Shown here: positions 11,828 through 22,252 of the stretch, piece by piece | Layout of the letters: every line of letters begins with the position of its first letter | Numbering within the stretch: the stretch's first letter is position 1 | Assembly (NCBI RefSeq): GCF_963675165.1 | Contig: NC_087392.1 | Location: 327,001-391,000 of the forward strand | Source: Halichondria panicea | Lineage: Eukaryota; Porifera; Demospongiae; Suberitida; Halichondriidae | Direction: 5' to 3' | DNA: 64,000 bases | Position numbers and translations under genes: made by a program | Notes under the pieces: generated by a model | The model's input: the letters and a program-made list of their open reading frames with translations, nothing else | Database searches by the model: none | Told to the model about the DNA's origin: nothing

Positions 11828-13382
11828 AGGGGTGCTGGGTCATGCTACTAGACACACACAGATACCGTAGTAGTTGATGGTTTAACAAGAATTTATAATT
11901 ATGTCGGTATTATAATTATGGGTCATTAGAGAGTGGCGGTGTAATTACATGTACATGTACATTAACAATCGTATGAACACAATTCTCACCATTTCTTTCT
12001 CAGTCTTAGAAGACTTTCTCCTGCGGACAATAGTTCCGTCCTCTGAGGAGTTCCTGCGATCATCCTCTTCAGCTTCAGTAGTTGTGGTCATGATGGAGGG
12101 CACGGGTGGGACGGGTGCTACCGGGGCCGGGGGAGGGGGAACCTGGGCCGGGGCCTGCATGGGAATGGGATATGTAATAGTGGAACGGAATAAAATAACA
12201 GTGATTTGTTGTGACTGTAACGTGGTATGTTGCCATGGAGACTGATTGTCTGTGCCAACAGACACCGAGGGCAGTCTTAATACATTATTGCAGACATCAT
12301 ACAATGCTATAAAATAGATTATCAAGACAGTCTAATGGCCAATAAAGTAATGCCTGTCTGTTGTTTATCTGGGTATTATCTGAGTGGCCGAAATGGTTGT
12401 GGCTGGGAACATACATCCTCCACAACCAGACCTTACCCACAGGCCATAGAAACTAGCCACCACTACTGATTCACATGAATGCCACGAGAATGCCACACAA
12501 ACATATTACTACAAGCACACTTCCTCCCACAACACACACCACACACCAGCAGGCTCAGAGCTGCTCAGACTTGACTTATTGGACTGAAAAAATACGTGAA
12601 AAGTGGTAAAAAGCTACAAAAAGTGTTGCTGATCCTAGAGTTAAAACCCTATACACTGGTATGTACATGCACACAGGCATAAGAGCAGTCACATGCTCTA
12701 TATATATGATCATGCACACAGCTACATGAGTATAAGAGTAGTCACCAGCTTTGGTGTTGGTGGAGGGGAGGGTTCTGGGTCGATACCCATCAAGTCAGCC
12801 ATGCCCTGAATACCAGACTCCAGCTCCTTGATCCAACTGTCCAATAGTATCTCGTCCACACCACCAGTCTCAGCACCACCCACGGCAGGTTCTGGGAGTG
12901 AGTGAGGGGGCATATGTGTGAGAGGGTGGAGGGAGTGTGTGCATATGCGGGGGCGGAGGTGTACATGTGAGGGGGCGATTCATAGTTCCTTAATGCAGTG
13001 TGTCAATGTTTGCATACAGAGGAAGCTCAACCGTGACATTAGATCACAACTGTCCACACTAATGAAAGCAGGGAAAGCACTATTAAGTCTCTATAGACTA
13101 GCATTGAAATGAAAACACTCTCCCTCCTAACGTTGGACACAATGAAGCTATCAAGTGAAAGTAACAAACAATACTCTATCTGATAGTCGGCAATAATCAT
13201 CATGAGTGTAACAGTACTAGGGGATTATACACTTACAAGGTTTGACAAGCAGAAGTAACTTTTACAAAACATCTAACATAACCAAGCCATTCAGTACCCA
13301 TACATATTAACCAGTAGCTGCACACACTCACACTCACACACACACCCACACCCACACACACACTCACACACACACACACACA

Positions 13383-13417
<35 letters not shown>

Positions 13418-14824
13418 ACACACACACTCACACTCACCTTCCAGGATCTCATCACTATCATCATCAGTATTCAGGTCATCCCAGACTCCTAGGTTGTCAT
13501 TGCTCCCACTGTGAGACGAGGTCATCTCATCTTGGATACGTCCCAGACCATCTCCACTTATCCTCAGGGAACTGTTTTGCATTGCCACATCTGCAACCAG
13601 CTTGTCTATTATATCCAGGTCATGCTCTAGTGAGCTCTGCACGTCCTCTCGTGTGGGCAGTGTGACCTTGCTACCGCTGGGGCTTGAGTTGAGGGACCCA
13701 GAATCTGCTGAATAGACACTTGAGTTGACAGAGACAGGTCTACTGGGGTCACTGGAGGAATCAGCATCAGTACTGTGACGATGTTTGGCTGCCAGCATTG
13801 ACAACATCTTCTCTTTGCGCAGTCTTTCTCCTTTTGTGAGTGGAACATCGTAGTCAGAGTCACGATCGCTGCTCAGCTGGCGTGCTTTGGGGGAGTGGCT
13901 ACTAGTGTGGGGAGGGGGAACTGAGGATCCCCCTGATGACTTCCTATTTGGTCGAGGTACATCGTAATCTCCGAAGCCATTATCAGTGAGCTTAGAAGCA
14001 ATGAGCGGCGGTGGTGGCACGCTACTAGGCAACTGTGGGCTCTCAAACGGTGTGCTCGGAGCCTTTTTGATAGAGTTGCGTCTGATGGGCGGTGGTGGGG
14101 GCGTGGCACTCTCTATTGAGCGACTCTTCCTGTGTGGGGGTGGAGGGGGAGTGGCAGATGATGATGACCCCCTGTGGAGTACGGGAGGTGGGGGGATGTT
14201 AGACACGGACACGGGAGCTGTAGCACCACTGAAATGTGAGGATGGTGGATGATGGGGAGTGTGTTGAGACCTCTTGGGAGAGTGCTGTGGTACCGGGGGC
14301 GGGAGACCAGTTGCCGGGGGTGACGGTACCGATGACCTCATAGGAGGTGGAGGGGGACCAGTTGCCGGGGGTGATCGCACATGAGGTGGAGGGGGCGGAC
14401 CTCTAGTGAGTATAGGTGGTGGTGGTGGAGGGGGCGGACCTCTAGCGAGAATGGGTGGTGGTGGTGGAGGGGGCGGTGCTCCAATCACTGATGATGGGGC
14501 AGACGAGAGATGTGTGCCGGAAGACCTCTTTGGTAGAACAGGAGGGGTCGGAGGTCGTGTATTCGTAACGTGAGTATTTGATGCTCGTTTGGGAGGGGGT
14601 GGTGCAGGTGGGTTCGACAGCCTCTTTGGAGGGGGCGGGGCTGGAGGAAAGGACGGTGGGGGATGAGATAGTCCTGTGCCAGATGCCCTCAACGGAGCAG
14701 GGGGTGGTCCTTTGCTGGGACCTTTGGGCGGTCCTTTGTTGGGACCCTTGGGTGAGAAAGAGGGTGGAGCTTTAAGTCCCGGCAGTGGGGGTGGGGGCGG
14801 TGGTGGTGGTGGGGGCGGTGGCAT
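5439..14824 (-). CDS. MRL-family adaptor (RIAM/lamellipodin/Pico), long form, 17 coding exons
   Basis: Exons: 13438-14824, 12746-12891, 11990-12154, 11707-11749, 9501-9624, 9237-9364, 8945-9162, 8819-8884, 8629-8706, 8421-8580, 8025-8236, 6929-7177, 6763-6864, 6556-6705, 6379-6469, 5972-6108, 5439-5648. Total 3666 nt, 1221 residues, all junctions in phase. Order: proline-rich region (about 1-330, starting MPPPPPP), Ser-rich acidic linker, a RIAM TBS1-like helix (VDEILLDSWIKELESG, about 475-490), a TBS2-like helix (DPDLDLLLADLCKLEE, about 583-600), coiled coil ending LKIAMLKLKEASVHK, Ras-association domain (about 786-880), PH domain (about 915-1030) and a short tail. MRL proteins couple Rap/Ras and phosphoinositides to talin and Ena/VASP-driven actin growth at the leading edge. 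The vertebrate C-terminal proline-rich region is absent here. The start is the ATG opening the polyproline run; a TTATAG acceptor just upstream suggests a 5' UTR exon. Confidence 0.88.
5800..5950. repeat. Minisatellite, about 17-bp unit (CCACCACACACACAGAG), about 8 copies
   Basis: Tandem near-identical units in the last MRL intron. Open frames across it (His/Thr-rich or Cys/Val-rich) are products of the repeat. Confidence 0.85.
7178..8024. other. Long MRL intron holding two tandem fold-back repeat units
   Basis: This 847-bp intron separates the RA and PH halves of MRL. Within it lie two direct copies of the fold-back family, about 7320-7545 and 7605-7910. Each has paired segments reading TTTCTGAAAGC and GCTTTCAGAAAATCATAA and a central CATGG core. 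The remaining sequence is unremarkable. Confidence 0.7.
7320..7910. repeat. Fold-back repeat family, two tandem copies
   Basis: Shares with copies near 11.2, 30.6, 30.95 and 41.6 kb the phrases GATTTTCTGAAAGC, CTTTCAAATGGT, and, in inverse orientation near the far end, GCTTTCAGAAAATCATAAAA. The two units here are more diverged than the others. No open frame suggests a transposase. Confidence 0.75.
11211..11660. repeat. Fold-back repeat copy with internal tandem expansion
   Basis: Left arm GGTCCAATAACGTTAATTTT...GATTTTCTGAAAGCTTAGAG, right arm in inverse orientation CTAAGCTTTCAGAAAATCAT...TTTGGACCATC. The core is a perfect palindrome, ATACCATGGGC followed by a TATA run and GCCCATGGTAT, near 11480-11513. 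It lies in the MRL region between the short-form first exon and long-form exon 4. Confidence 0.8.
11311..11500. repeat. 45-bp tandem repeat, four copies
   Basis: The unit AAGTCTATTTTAGGCCTGTT... through TACCATGGGCTATAT is repeated four times with only a few changes. It is an internal expansion of one fold-back element. Both strands stay open because 45 is divisible by three; no coding function is implied. Confidence 0.9.
11751..11826. repeat. (TG)38 microsatellite at a 3' splice site
   Basis: Uninterrupted TG dinucleotides. On the transcribed strand it is a CA repeat that runs directly into the acceptor of MRL exon 11707-11749 (ACACAG|TCGAAGG). Confidence 0.95.
13320..13437. repeat. CA/TG-rich repeat at the donor of the polyproline exon
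   Basis: Imperfect CACACACC/CACTCA units. In the transcript the intron begins GTGAGTGTGAGTG and continues as a UG-rich run. Confidence 0.85.
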
Positions 14825-16524
14825 GTTCACTATAATCAATCACAAACGAATTCGAGGAATTTCAAGTTTCTGTTGATACAATGGTTCCTGTGTGATAAAA
14901 GTAACAGTGAATCATTGTTAGCAGATTCCTAGTGCTGACTCACACATACAAACACCTTTACTGCTAAGGGACAAACAGATCCTTGGACTGTACTGGGACA
15001 AGGTGTTTGGACAGTAATTTGCATTTTAGTCACCTGATACATATCTATTGACAACCACATAGTTAGCAGGTTCCTAAAGGCCTTAATTCAATAGATAAGC
15101 TAACTAGGCATGCAACCCTATACTGTTAGTCAATCATCCACACTATAGCGGAGGCCCATATACACCAGTGTGAGGCAATGACCTTCTTGTTTGGTACTAG
15201 CCTGCAAAAATGCCACACAAGGAGCTATAAACAGTGCGGGTAGGACACAATAGGGGGAGTCACTAGACTAGTGAATATTGTCTAGTTACAATGCTCTAGC
15301 AGTTCTTTGAACATTTATAATAGGCAGAAGGTCTACCAGGCACATGTCCTCTACACACAAGCAATGCACACAGCGTACTATTCCAGAGCAGCAGCCCCTC
15401 ACAGTACAGCTATCAATAACAGATAGTCCATAGTGGACTGGTATAAAAGAAGAGGATGTACTCACAACTGAGGCCCTACACATGGTGGATCACTGGCTGC
15501 TGGTTGTAAGGTTGCCCGACAACACACTGGCTATAACCACAACATTAGGAGGACTAACAACTGTCTGCTGTGCTCCTAACCTCACTCCACAAACACGTTC
15601 TATACAACATATCAGTTACTCTGTCAGCTGGTGGCATGCTCTGGGGAGCAACAAGTTATGGAAGAGCATTTATAAACAGTCAACAGTTACTCTGAGCTCA
15701 CTCAGTTAGTATTACTACCATCTGTGAGCTCAACACCACATTTCCTGTGACCCTCCACACACACACACACACAGAGTCACCCCCCTCCAGCTAGCCCTCC
15801 AGCTAGCCCCTGCCCCAGCCCCTCCCACAGGCTAGCCTCCGTGTCTAAGATAACTGGAGGCACGAGTCGTGAATACAATTAGTGCAGCTCCCTCTAGCCT
15901 ACACAAAGACAGACGCAACTACACCCGTATTAAATACCTACTCCACAACAAACACCCAGACAGTTTAATATCAGTACAGCCAACAATCTTCAACGAGACA
16001 AGAGCACATTGTACCAACATACACACAATTGTACGTACTCCCAGTAGCTTTTATAGGGTACAAGTGAATAATATTCACGAGCAAACCACTTGCAATTTAT
16101 CGTTGTATTGCACATTACAGTGAGTACAGAGCCTCCTCTACCACAAACAACTCAACCTCTCTCAACCCTAGCTAACTATAGCTAGCCTGGTAGTGCAAGA
16201 GTTCATGAATTCTCACCATAGTGTGTGTGTGTACATGTGTGTGCGTGTACACTGGATCAAAACTCACCTCTAACAAGCTTTATATATCTCTAGCACATTA
16301 AGTAGCGAGTCTTTAGAGTCGATAGCACTGCGTTCTTGAGTTCGGTCTAAAATAGTTATCAACTTGTTCATGAGTGTTAGCTCACTATTGGACACACCCA
16401 TTCATTACATTCCTTTAATCTTAGCAACATCCTGAATGCCATACATTCTTGAGGGCACAAAAATACAATGAAATAAGAGCACTAATGAACATTAATGATT
16501 AACAGGACACAGTTATTGAGTGTT
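14825..16524. other. Upstream region of MRL / downstream of ARL13B
   Basis: 1.7 kb with no conserved coding domain. It probably contains the MRL 5' UTR exon(s) and promoter. Candidate donors on the minus strand are GTGAGTAC near 15455 and GTGAGTT near 16265. A pyrimidine-rich block with short repeats of CCAGCTAGCCC lies at about 15780-15830. Confidence 0.5.
16273..16410 (-). other. Small open frame (about 43 codons) ending just before a consensus splice donor
   Basis: Reads MGVSNSELTLMNKLITILDR at the start and ends LNVLEIYKAC, with the stop followed four bases later by GTGAGT. It has a plausible amphipathic helix and no similarity I recognise. It may be an upstream frame in the first, non-coding exon of MRL, or a separate microprotein gene. 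Confidence 0.3.
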
Positions 16525-19362
16525 CTATGCAGAGACAGGGGGAGGGTGGGATACTTGCTCCACTGCACTAGAGGGCACAATCGTCAGCTCCTGCAGTGAG
16601 AGCACATGAGCATAATTACAGCATTCAAATGTAGCATAATGACTTAATGAGACTGTTGTGTAATTAGCTATTGCCAACACATACTTGAGGCTTTTGCTCA
16701 ATTACATGGGTACACCAATTGTGTGGTGGCTGGTAATATATTCAATCAGGACACCTGGCATAAAAGGCACGGGCAACAAAACAACTGAGCGATGACACTA
16801 TCAGCCAAATCATCAAAGGCAGTGTTTGTGTGACTGGGGAAGCTATTATCTCACAGCTAGGAAACAACACACACATGAAAAGAATCATGTGACTTCCTAA
16901 CCTCTTCAGTGTGGAATGCTTTCAGTTCAGTTCCCCTCACTGCAGTGTAGAGCAAGTCAGTGACAACACACACACAGAGGATTGGTGTGTACTCACTGTG
17001 TATAGGTGGCAGTACCCTCCTGACCACTGGGAGAGGGGGAAGTCCCTCCAGTGGGTCCTCTGTGGACAGGGCAGGTTCCAACTCGGCCTCTGTCCATGTG
17101 TTCCTGTGGGCCAGCGGGGATGGTTGTGGGGGGGCCGGGAATGTCTTGTTTCTGTTCTTTAGTCGAGTTATAAGCATCTGTTTCCGCTCTTTCTTACTCT
17201 GCAATGTGTGTAGAGCAGCTCAATATATTGACACCTTGAATACCTGGTAATCACAACTAAATGGAGTGTTGTTGCAACATCCTTTGTAGAACTAACCTCT
17301 ACACAAGCCTCTGACTCAATGCATTGCTTGTACATTCTATAGCAATGTTATGCAACAATCTCATGCACAAGCTTTCAGTTATCAGACCAGCAAACTACTG
17401 AGGGGGCTATAGCCTATCCGTTGACATGGCACTCATGTTGAAACCTACTCACAGAGCAATTCAAACAAATAGCTACCAGTACTTATGTATACTGCAATTA
17501 CCTTGATGGGTTCCAGTCGTGTCCTTTTGGCTATAGAGGGTGAGGCTGATCGTGATCCCTCTGACCGCAGGCCTCCAGAGGGTGGCCCGTCATGTGGTAG
17601 GCCCTGTGAGGGTGGTCCATCATGTGGTAGGGGAGTGATGAGCTGGAGGGACTCCGAGCTACCACTACCATCACCACCGTGGGCAGTGGGTGGAGTCACC
17701 TGCAACAATACAATACTAGGACTGAAACACAGGTAATGCTAGTATGCGGAAATTCTACTGTCTTACAAAAACAGCTTTCAACATGCACGGACAAACCCTC
17801 TTATAGTTATTGAACACATGCTCTGCTATTTGTGAAGTGCTAACAATAACACTTCAATGCCAACACATCTCAGCTGGTTGCTATGCCAACACCTACTGCT
17901 AGACATAGCCTTGGCACGTAACGTACGTCAGTGAGTGATGCTGTATCAGATAGTCTACTAGAGGACTGGCTGACGGAGGAGTGGCTGTCCTGTCTCACAC
18001 CACTGGGGCCGGGGGATGCATGCACACTGTCCTCTCTGACAACATCTACTCAGGGGAGGGGGGGGGGGTAAAATGAGAGACAATGAGGTCTACCAGCCTC
18101 ACCTTGCGTGTTCTGACTGGCAGTGGACTGTGCTTGAGTGGCTATCCTCTTGCGTGCTGCCTCCCTCTGCTCCACCTCCACAGCCACCACCTACACACAT
18201 GCAGTGTGTAAGGACATGGGAATCAGTACTGTTGCGTACACTCACAGAGATGGGCTTGAAGGGGTTGGCTGGAGGACCATCCACTGACTCAGTCTCTTCA
18301 CTCTCAGCAGCCTGGAGTCTGGAGTGGGTGGGTAAAGATCATCATCACCTACACTCAAAATATGTCGATCAAGGAAATTTTTAAACTCTATAATATTACT
18401 CACTTGTCTCTCTCCTCCCTCATCTTGCGGACCCGCTCCATTCTCTCCCGTCGCTCTGTAGCCTCCCTCTCTCTCTGAACTGTCACATCACATCGTACAC
18501 GCTCTCCTAGCTCCTCATAGCGACTGACCACACTCCCTAGCAACCAGCTCAGTCCCCTGCGCAGTGATGGATCACTCTTGTTCCCACTGGCTTGCTTCAG
18601 AGCTATACACTTCATCTGAACAGCACATGAAACATTGTCCTCTTATACTGCACAACACTCTCACCACTTGCAGCTGCTCTTGAGTTACCATCTCCTCTAG
18701 AGCCATGCTGCTGGTTAGTTGAGCCTCACTGCAAGCCTCAGTCACGTCCTTTTTGTTTGCAAACACTAGGAGAGGTTTACCAACAATCTTCTCGTGGCCC
18801 ATAACCTCACGAAGGGCATCTGCAGCCTCTGTAAACCGATCAGGAGAGCTCGAGTCAACCACGTAGATGATCCCATATGCCTGTGTAATAGCAGTGTACA
18901 ACAGTCTATAGGGAAGGGAGTCTCCTTACTTCAGAGAAATAGTTCTTCCATATTCCTCTTATCCTTGGCCCCCCTCCTACATCATACAAGGTCACTGCAC
19001 ACCCGTTCTGATTGAGCTTGGTACTAGAGAAGCCAATGGTCGGTGTAATATCCTCAGTGGAGTCTGCATGTGGTAGAGCGTATATAACCACATGTGCATA
19101 CATAATATTATGGTCTAACTCTTGCCTCCATTTAGGTTTGCCAACAGCGTTGACTTTCCAGAGTTGTCCAATCCAAACACAACAATCTTCACCTCTCTAC
19201 ACAGCAAATGATATGATGTGTGAGATGAATAGCTAGAACATTACCTAATGTTCCCAGGAGTAACAACTTGTGAGCTTCTTGACTGGCAACTTCCCATTTA
19301 ATACTTGATCCAGAGTTCTCAGTCTGCATGCAATTTCTAACGTGTTCCCAATTAATACCCAT
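16525..19362 (-). CDS. ARL13B: ARL13B ciliary small GTPase, 12 coding exons
   Basis: Exons: 19245-19362, 19126-19194, 18930-19063, 18665-18880, 18404-18615, 18246-18318, 18103-18190, 17927-18045, 17502-17699, 16997-17198, 16902-16939, 16525-16590. They sum to 1533 nt (510 residues; the human protein is 428). The GTPase has P-loop GLDNSGKS, switch II DVGGG where most ARFs have DxGGQ (the ARL13B hallmark), and NKKD as the G4 box. RIRGIWKNYFSE is nearly identical to vertebrate ARL13B. A coiled coil (EREATERRERMERVRKMREE), NPFKPI, RLEPIK and a proline-rich tail follow in the vertebrate order; RLEP corresponds to the VxP ciliary-targeting motif RVEP. ARL13B acts on ciliary membranes, including as exchange factor for ARL3. 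The start is uncertain: ATG at 19360-19362 gives MGINW, with a possible myristoyl glycine; ATG at 19378-19380 is an alternative. Intron 2 is best read as GC-AG. Confidence 0.9.
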
Positions 19363-19565
19363 CACAATCAACATCACCATGGTGATTTTGGGAGCCACGA
19401 CAACCAAACTTCTAAAAGTTTATTTCTATTCTAACATGCACAAAAGTGATAAGATGTGATGGATACAGTAAGTAGTAGCTTCTAAAACAAAGCTAAAAGG
19501 AAAAGAAAAGCAAAAAAACTAAGAAAAAAAAAATATAAATAAAAATGCTGGTCGCAGGGTCCCAT

Positions 19566-19648
19566 TACCAGGAATGGGGTTCGAACCCATGTGTGCAATC
19601 GCACATTGGATCTTAAGTCCAACGCCTTAACCACTCGGCCACCCTGGT
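19566..19648 (-). tRNA. tRNA-Leu (anticodon UAA)
   Basis: The minus strand reads ACCAGGGTGGCCGAGTGG, with an anticodon loop CTTAAGA between TTGGA and TCCAA, and a T arm ATGGG-TTCGAAC-CCCAT. The seven-pair acceptor stem ends in a G-U pair, and the discriminator base is A. A long variable arm (TGTGCGATTGCACA) marks class II. A run of five T on the minus strand (19540-19544) fits a Pol III terminator. No intron. Confidence 0.95.
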
Positions 19649-19767
19649 ACGACTCTAGAAATCTCTCGGCTACCCTGTTACAACTCTAGTAACCACAGTC
19701 CATTTTTATTTACACCAAAAGTGAAGCAGACACTTACACACACATAAAATAGAAATGACAAATAATG

Positions 19768-22092
19768 TTATGAAGATTGTTCGTGAGAATCAGTTCTTGA
19801 AGTTAGTGCCAAATTAACGCTGACATACAATGGGAACGATGAGTTGCTGATTGTCAGTATGTGGTATTCCTGAGGGAATAATATGTAACAATAGTCAGCT
19901 TGATTGCATTACATACCTCATCAAGCGTTAGCGGCACTTGGCACACGCCAGTATCGAACTTTGAACCATCAAACAACGCGGCTCTTAATCTGCCAACATA
20001 TGAGAACATGAGCGGACTTTGCACACAAACTATCGACATATACCTCAACATTATTGTTCTGGTAGGCTGCATACTGACTGCTGACACGCACGGCTGGGAT
20101 TTAGTGTTCCGCTTCACATTGATCACTCTGTACAGAAGACACAACCACCATACAATACATACACATGCAAACAGTCCAGCTAGGAGTGATCGTACCCAGT
20201 GCTAGAGTTGTACATGATGAGTACGTCAAAGCCAAAAGAGAAACCAGTCCACCTCCAGCAGTACTATATGAAGGTGAGGGGGGGTACTGAATAGTTGACA
20301 TAGTATTACAGAGAGAAAACTCACCTCTCCTGGCTCGTGGATCACTCTACCGCAGCGTAGAGAGGTAGCTAGGAACTGGTCAGTGCTCAGATTAGAAGGA
20401 CTGTGCAGAGAGAGTCAATCAATCAATTATTATTATGATATTAGCACAAGATGTACATAGCTATGTAGCAACGTACCCAGTGTCCATTCTCTGATCTACT
20501 ATGAGCATGCTCAGCCACTGGCTCCGATAGAGTGGCAGCAGCCAGCCTTTAAACAAGGTTAGTGATGACCAACCACACTGTGGAGTAATCACTCACCATC
20601 GGGAATGATCTTGTCACCCTCGACGGTCCTCACTGACACTACATCATTGAGAATGTGCTGAACTCTAACCCCACGAAACACTCTCCCCCATTCCTCCTTC
20701 CCTGGGCACTCGAGGAAGCACCTGTCATCGTTAGCAGTACCTGGAGGAGTAAGTATAGCAGCAGTTGATGTGGCAACACAGAGACAAGACTGGCTTTACT
20801 GTGTTCCCTGAAGAATTGATCAGAGTCAGTGAGAAGCTTGTCCATCTCCCCGCTCCAGTCAGGATGTAGGGACACGTACAACCACTGGGGGGAGGGGCTT
20901 AGAGTAGTACTAGTTAATGAGAGGGGCTTACTCTCTTGGCTAGAGTGTACACATCCATCTCCACCTGCAAGACATAGAGCTCTGGAGAAGACAGCAGTTC
21001 AGCTAGCAGCTCAGTGCTGTGGAGTTAGTACAGTCAACATTCACTCAGTATGCACAGTGTATGTGTAGTGCACCTTAACTGTTTCAGCAGTGATACGCTA
21101 TAGCTCTTGACCAAGTGAAGCCTCAACATGTTGTCACACCTACAGGCAAGATACACCAGTTACATACAAGCAAATATAATAATAATGAGACTAACTCTTC
21201 CTTGAGGTTCTTAAGTCCGTACTGAGTGGAGGCCATCAGAAATGGTACCACACGTTCCAGACTGCAGTGTAATACAGGTGTGACAGTATGGATGAGTGGA
21301 GGGATGACCTTACCTCATGTTCTCCCTCATGTATACCTGGCAATGCTCCAACAGACCATCCTACAAACACAGAGACACTTAACGAACAGCCATTACACAT
21401 AATAACAGGCTTACCAGCTGCAGCATGGTGGCAGCAGCAACCAGAGGTACTACCTCAGTCTCCCCCACATGAACATGATCTTTGTACAATGAGCTGAATG
21501 CCACATCCAGAGCTACAGAGAATGGCAGCAAAAATAAATTAAACCAAATTAATATAACTGCAGCAGTGTACAAAATGTATGTTTTTGTTTTTGCCTACAT
21601 GTACCTTCAGGAGTGATGTTGGTATCTGGTATACTGAGACTGATGTCTGACTGATTGCTCTCCCGCCAGCTGCCACTGAACATGCTGGAGAAGTATCCCG
21701 ACTGGAGGGGGGGGGGGGGGTCTGACACACACACACACATACACACCACACACACACACGCGTACCTGGCAGAGGTAGACCTTGTGAAGCTTCCACTCCT
21801 TACCTGTACAATGGCGGACACTATGAATACAACACAACACAGTCAATACAGTGTACGTACCGAGGGCACGGATGGTGAGGTCGCTGTTGATGCCATCTCT
21901 GAAGAGCGTCTGGTAGATGTAGTTGGAAGTACTCTTAATTTTCTTCCTCTTTGGAGACAGTTCTTCTATGTCCTCCTCGCTCAGTGCTCGCTTACGGGGG
22001 TTGCTAAGGGGTGTGGCTTTGTTACTAGGCTGTGCTACCTGCCTAGCAGGGGTGGGGACTTGGCGCACACCCTCGCTCCATGCTCCACCCAT
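19768..22092 (-). CDS. GMCL1: Germ cell-less BTB protein (GMCL1)
   Basis: Multi-exon. Exons identified include 21861-22092, 21766-21804, 21604-21702, then further exons to 19768-19869. The N-terminus has a basic nuclear-localisation-like stretch SPKRKKIKSTS followed by NYIYQTLFRDGINSDLTIRA, matching the start of the GMCL BTB domain (SKYIYQTLFLNGENSDIKIC in human). LHKVYLCQ, SGYFSSMFSGSW and ALDVAFSSLYKD follow in order. The C-terminal exons match the family tail, including the FPLYV segment near the end. GMCL proteins are CUL3 substrate adaptors at the nuclear envelope and in germ-cell fate. The start ATG (22090-22092) is the first in frame and gives a short basic head. It is head-to-head with AlaX, 160 bp apart. 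Confidence 0.92.
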
Positions 22093-22252
22093 CACCTAAC
22101 ACCAGGGGGGGGTGGTGATACATGGCTAGCTGTACAGTATAGTAACATCATTATAGTCACCTTATATAGTTGTGTGATTTATCTCAGTCTCTACTTTGAA
22201 CAGAACAGGTTCACCTTGTTGTTAATTTACAATCTGTCGAGTTGGCATTTCC
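22093..22252. promoter_or_regulatory. Short bidirectional promoter region between GMCL1 and AlaX
   Basis: The two divergent start codons are 160 bp apart, so both promoters and both 5' UTRs must lie here or overlap the genes. No TATA box in a convincing position was seen. Confidence 0.6.

Noticed and set aside
13233-13427. Cys/Val repeat frame (VCVCVCV)
   Set aside because: Translation of a TG/CA microsatellite at an exon donor.
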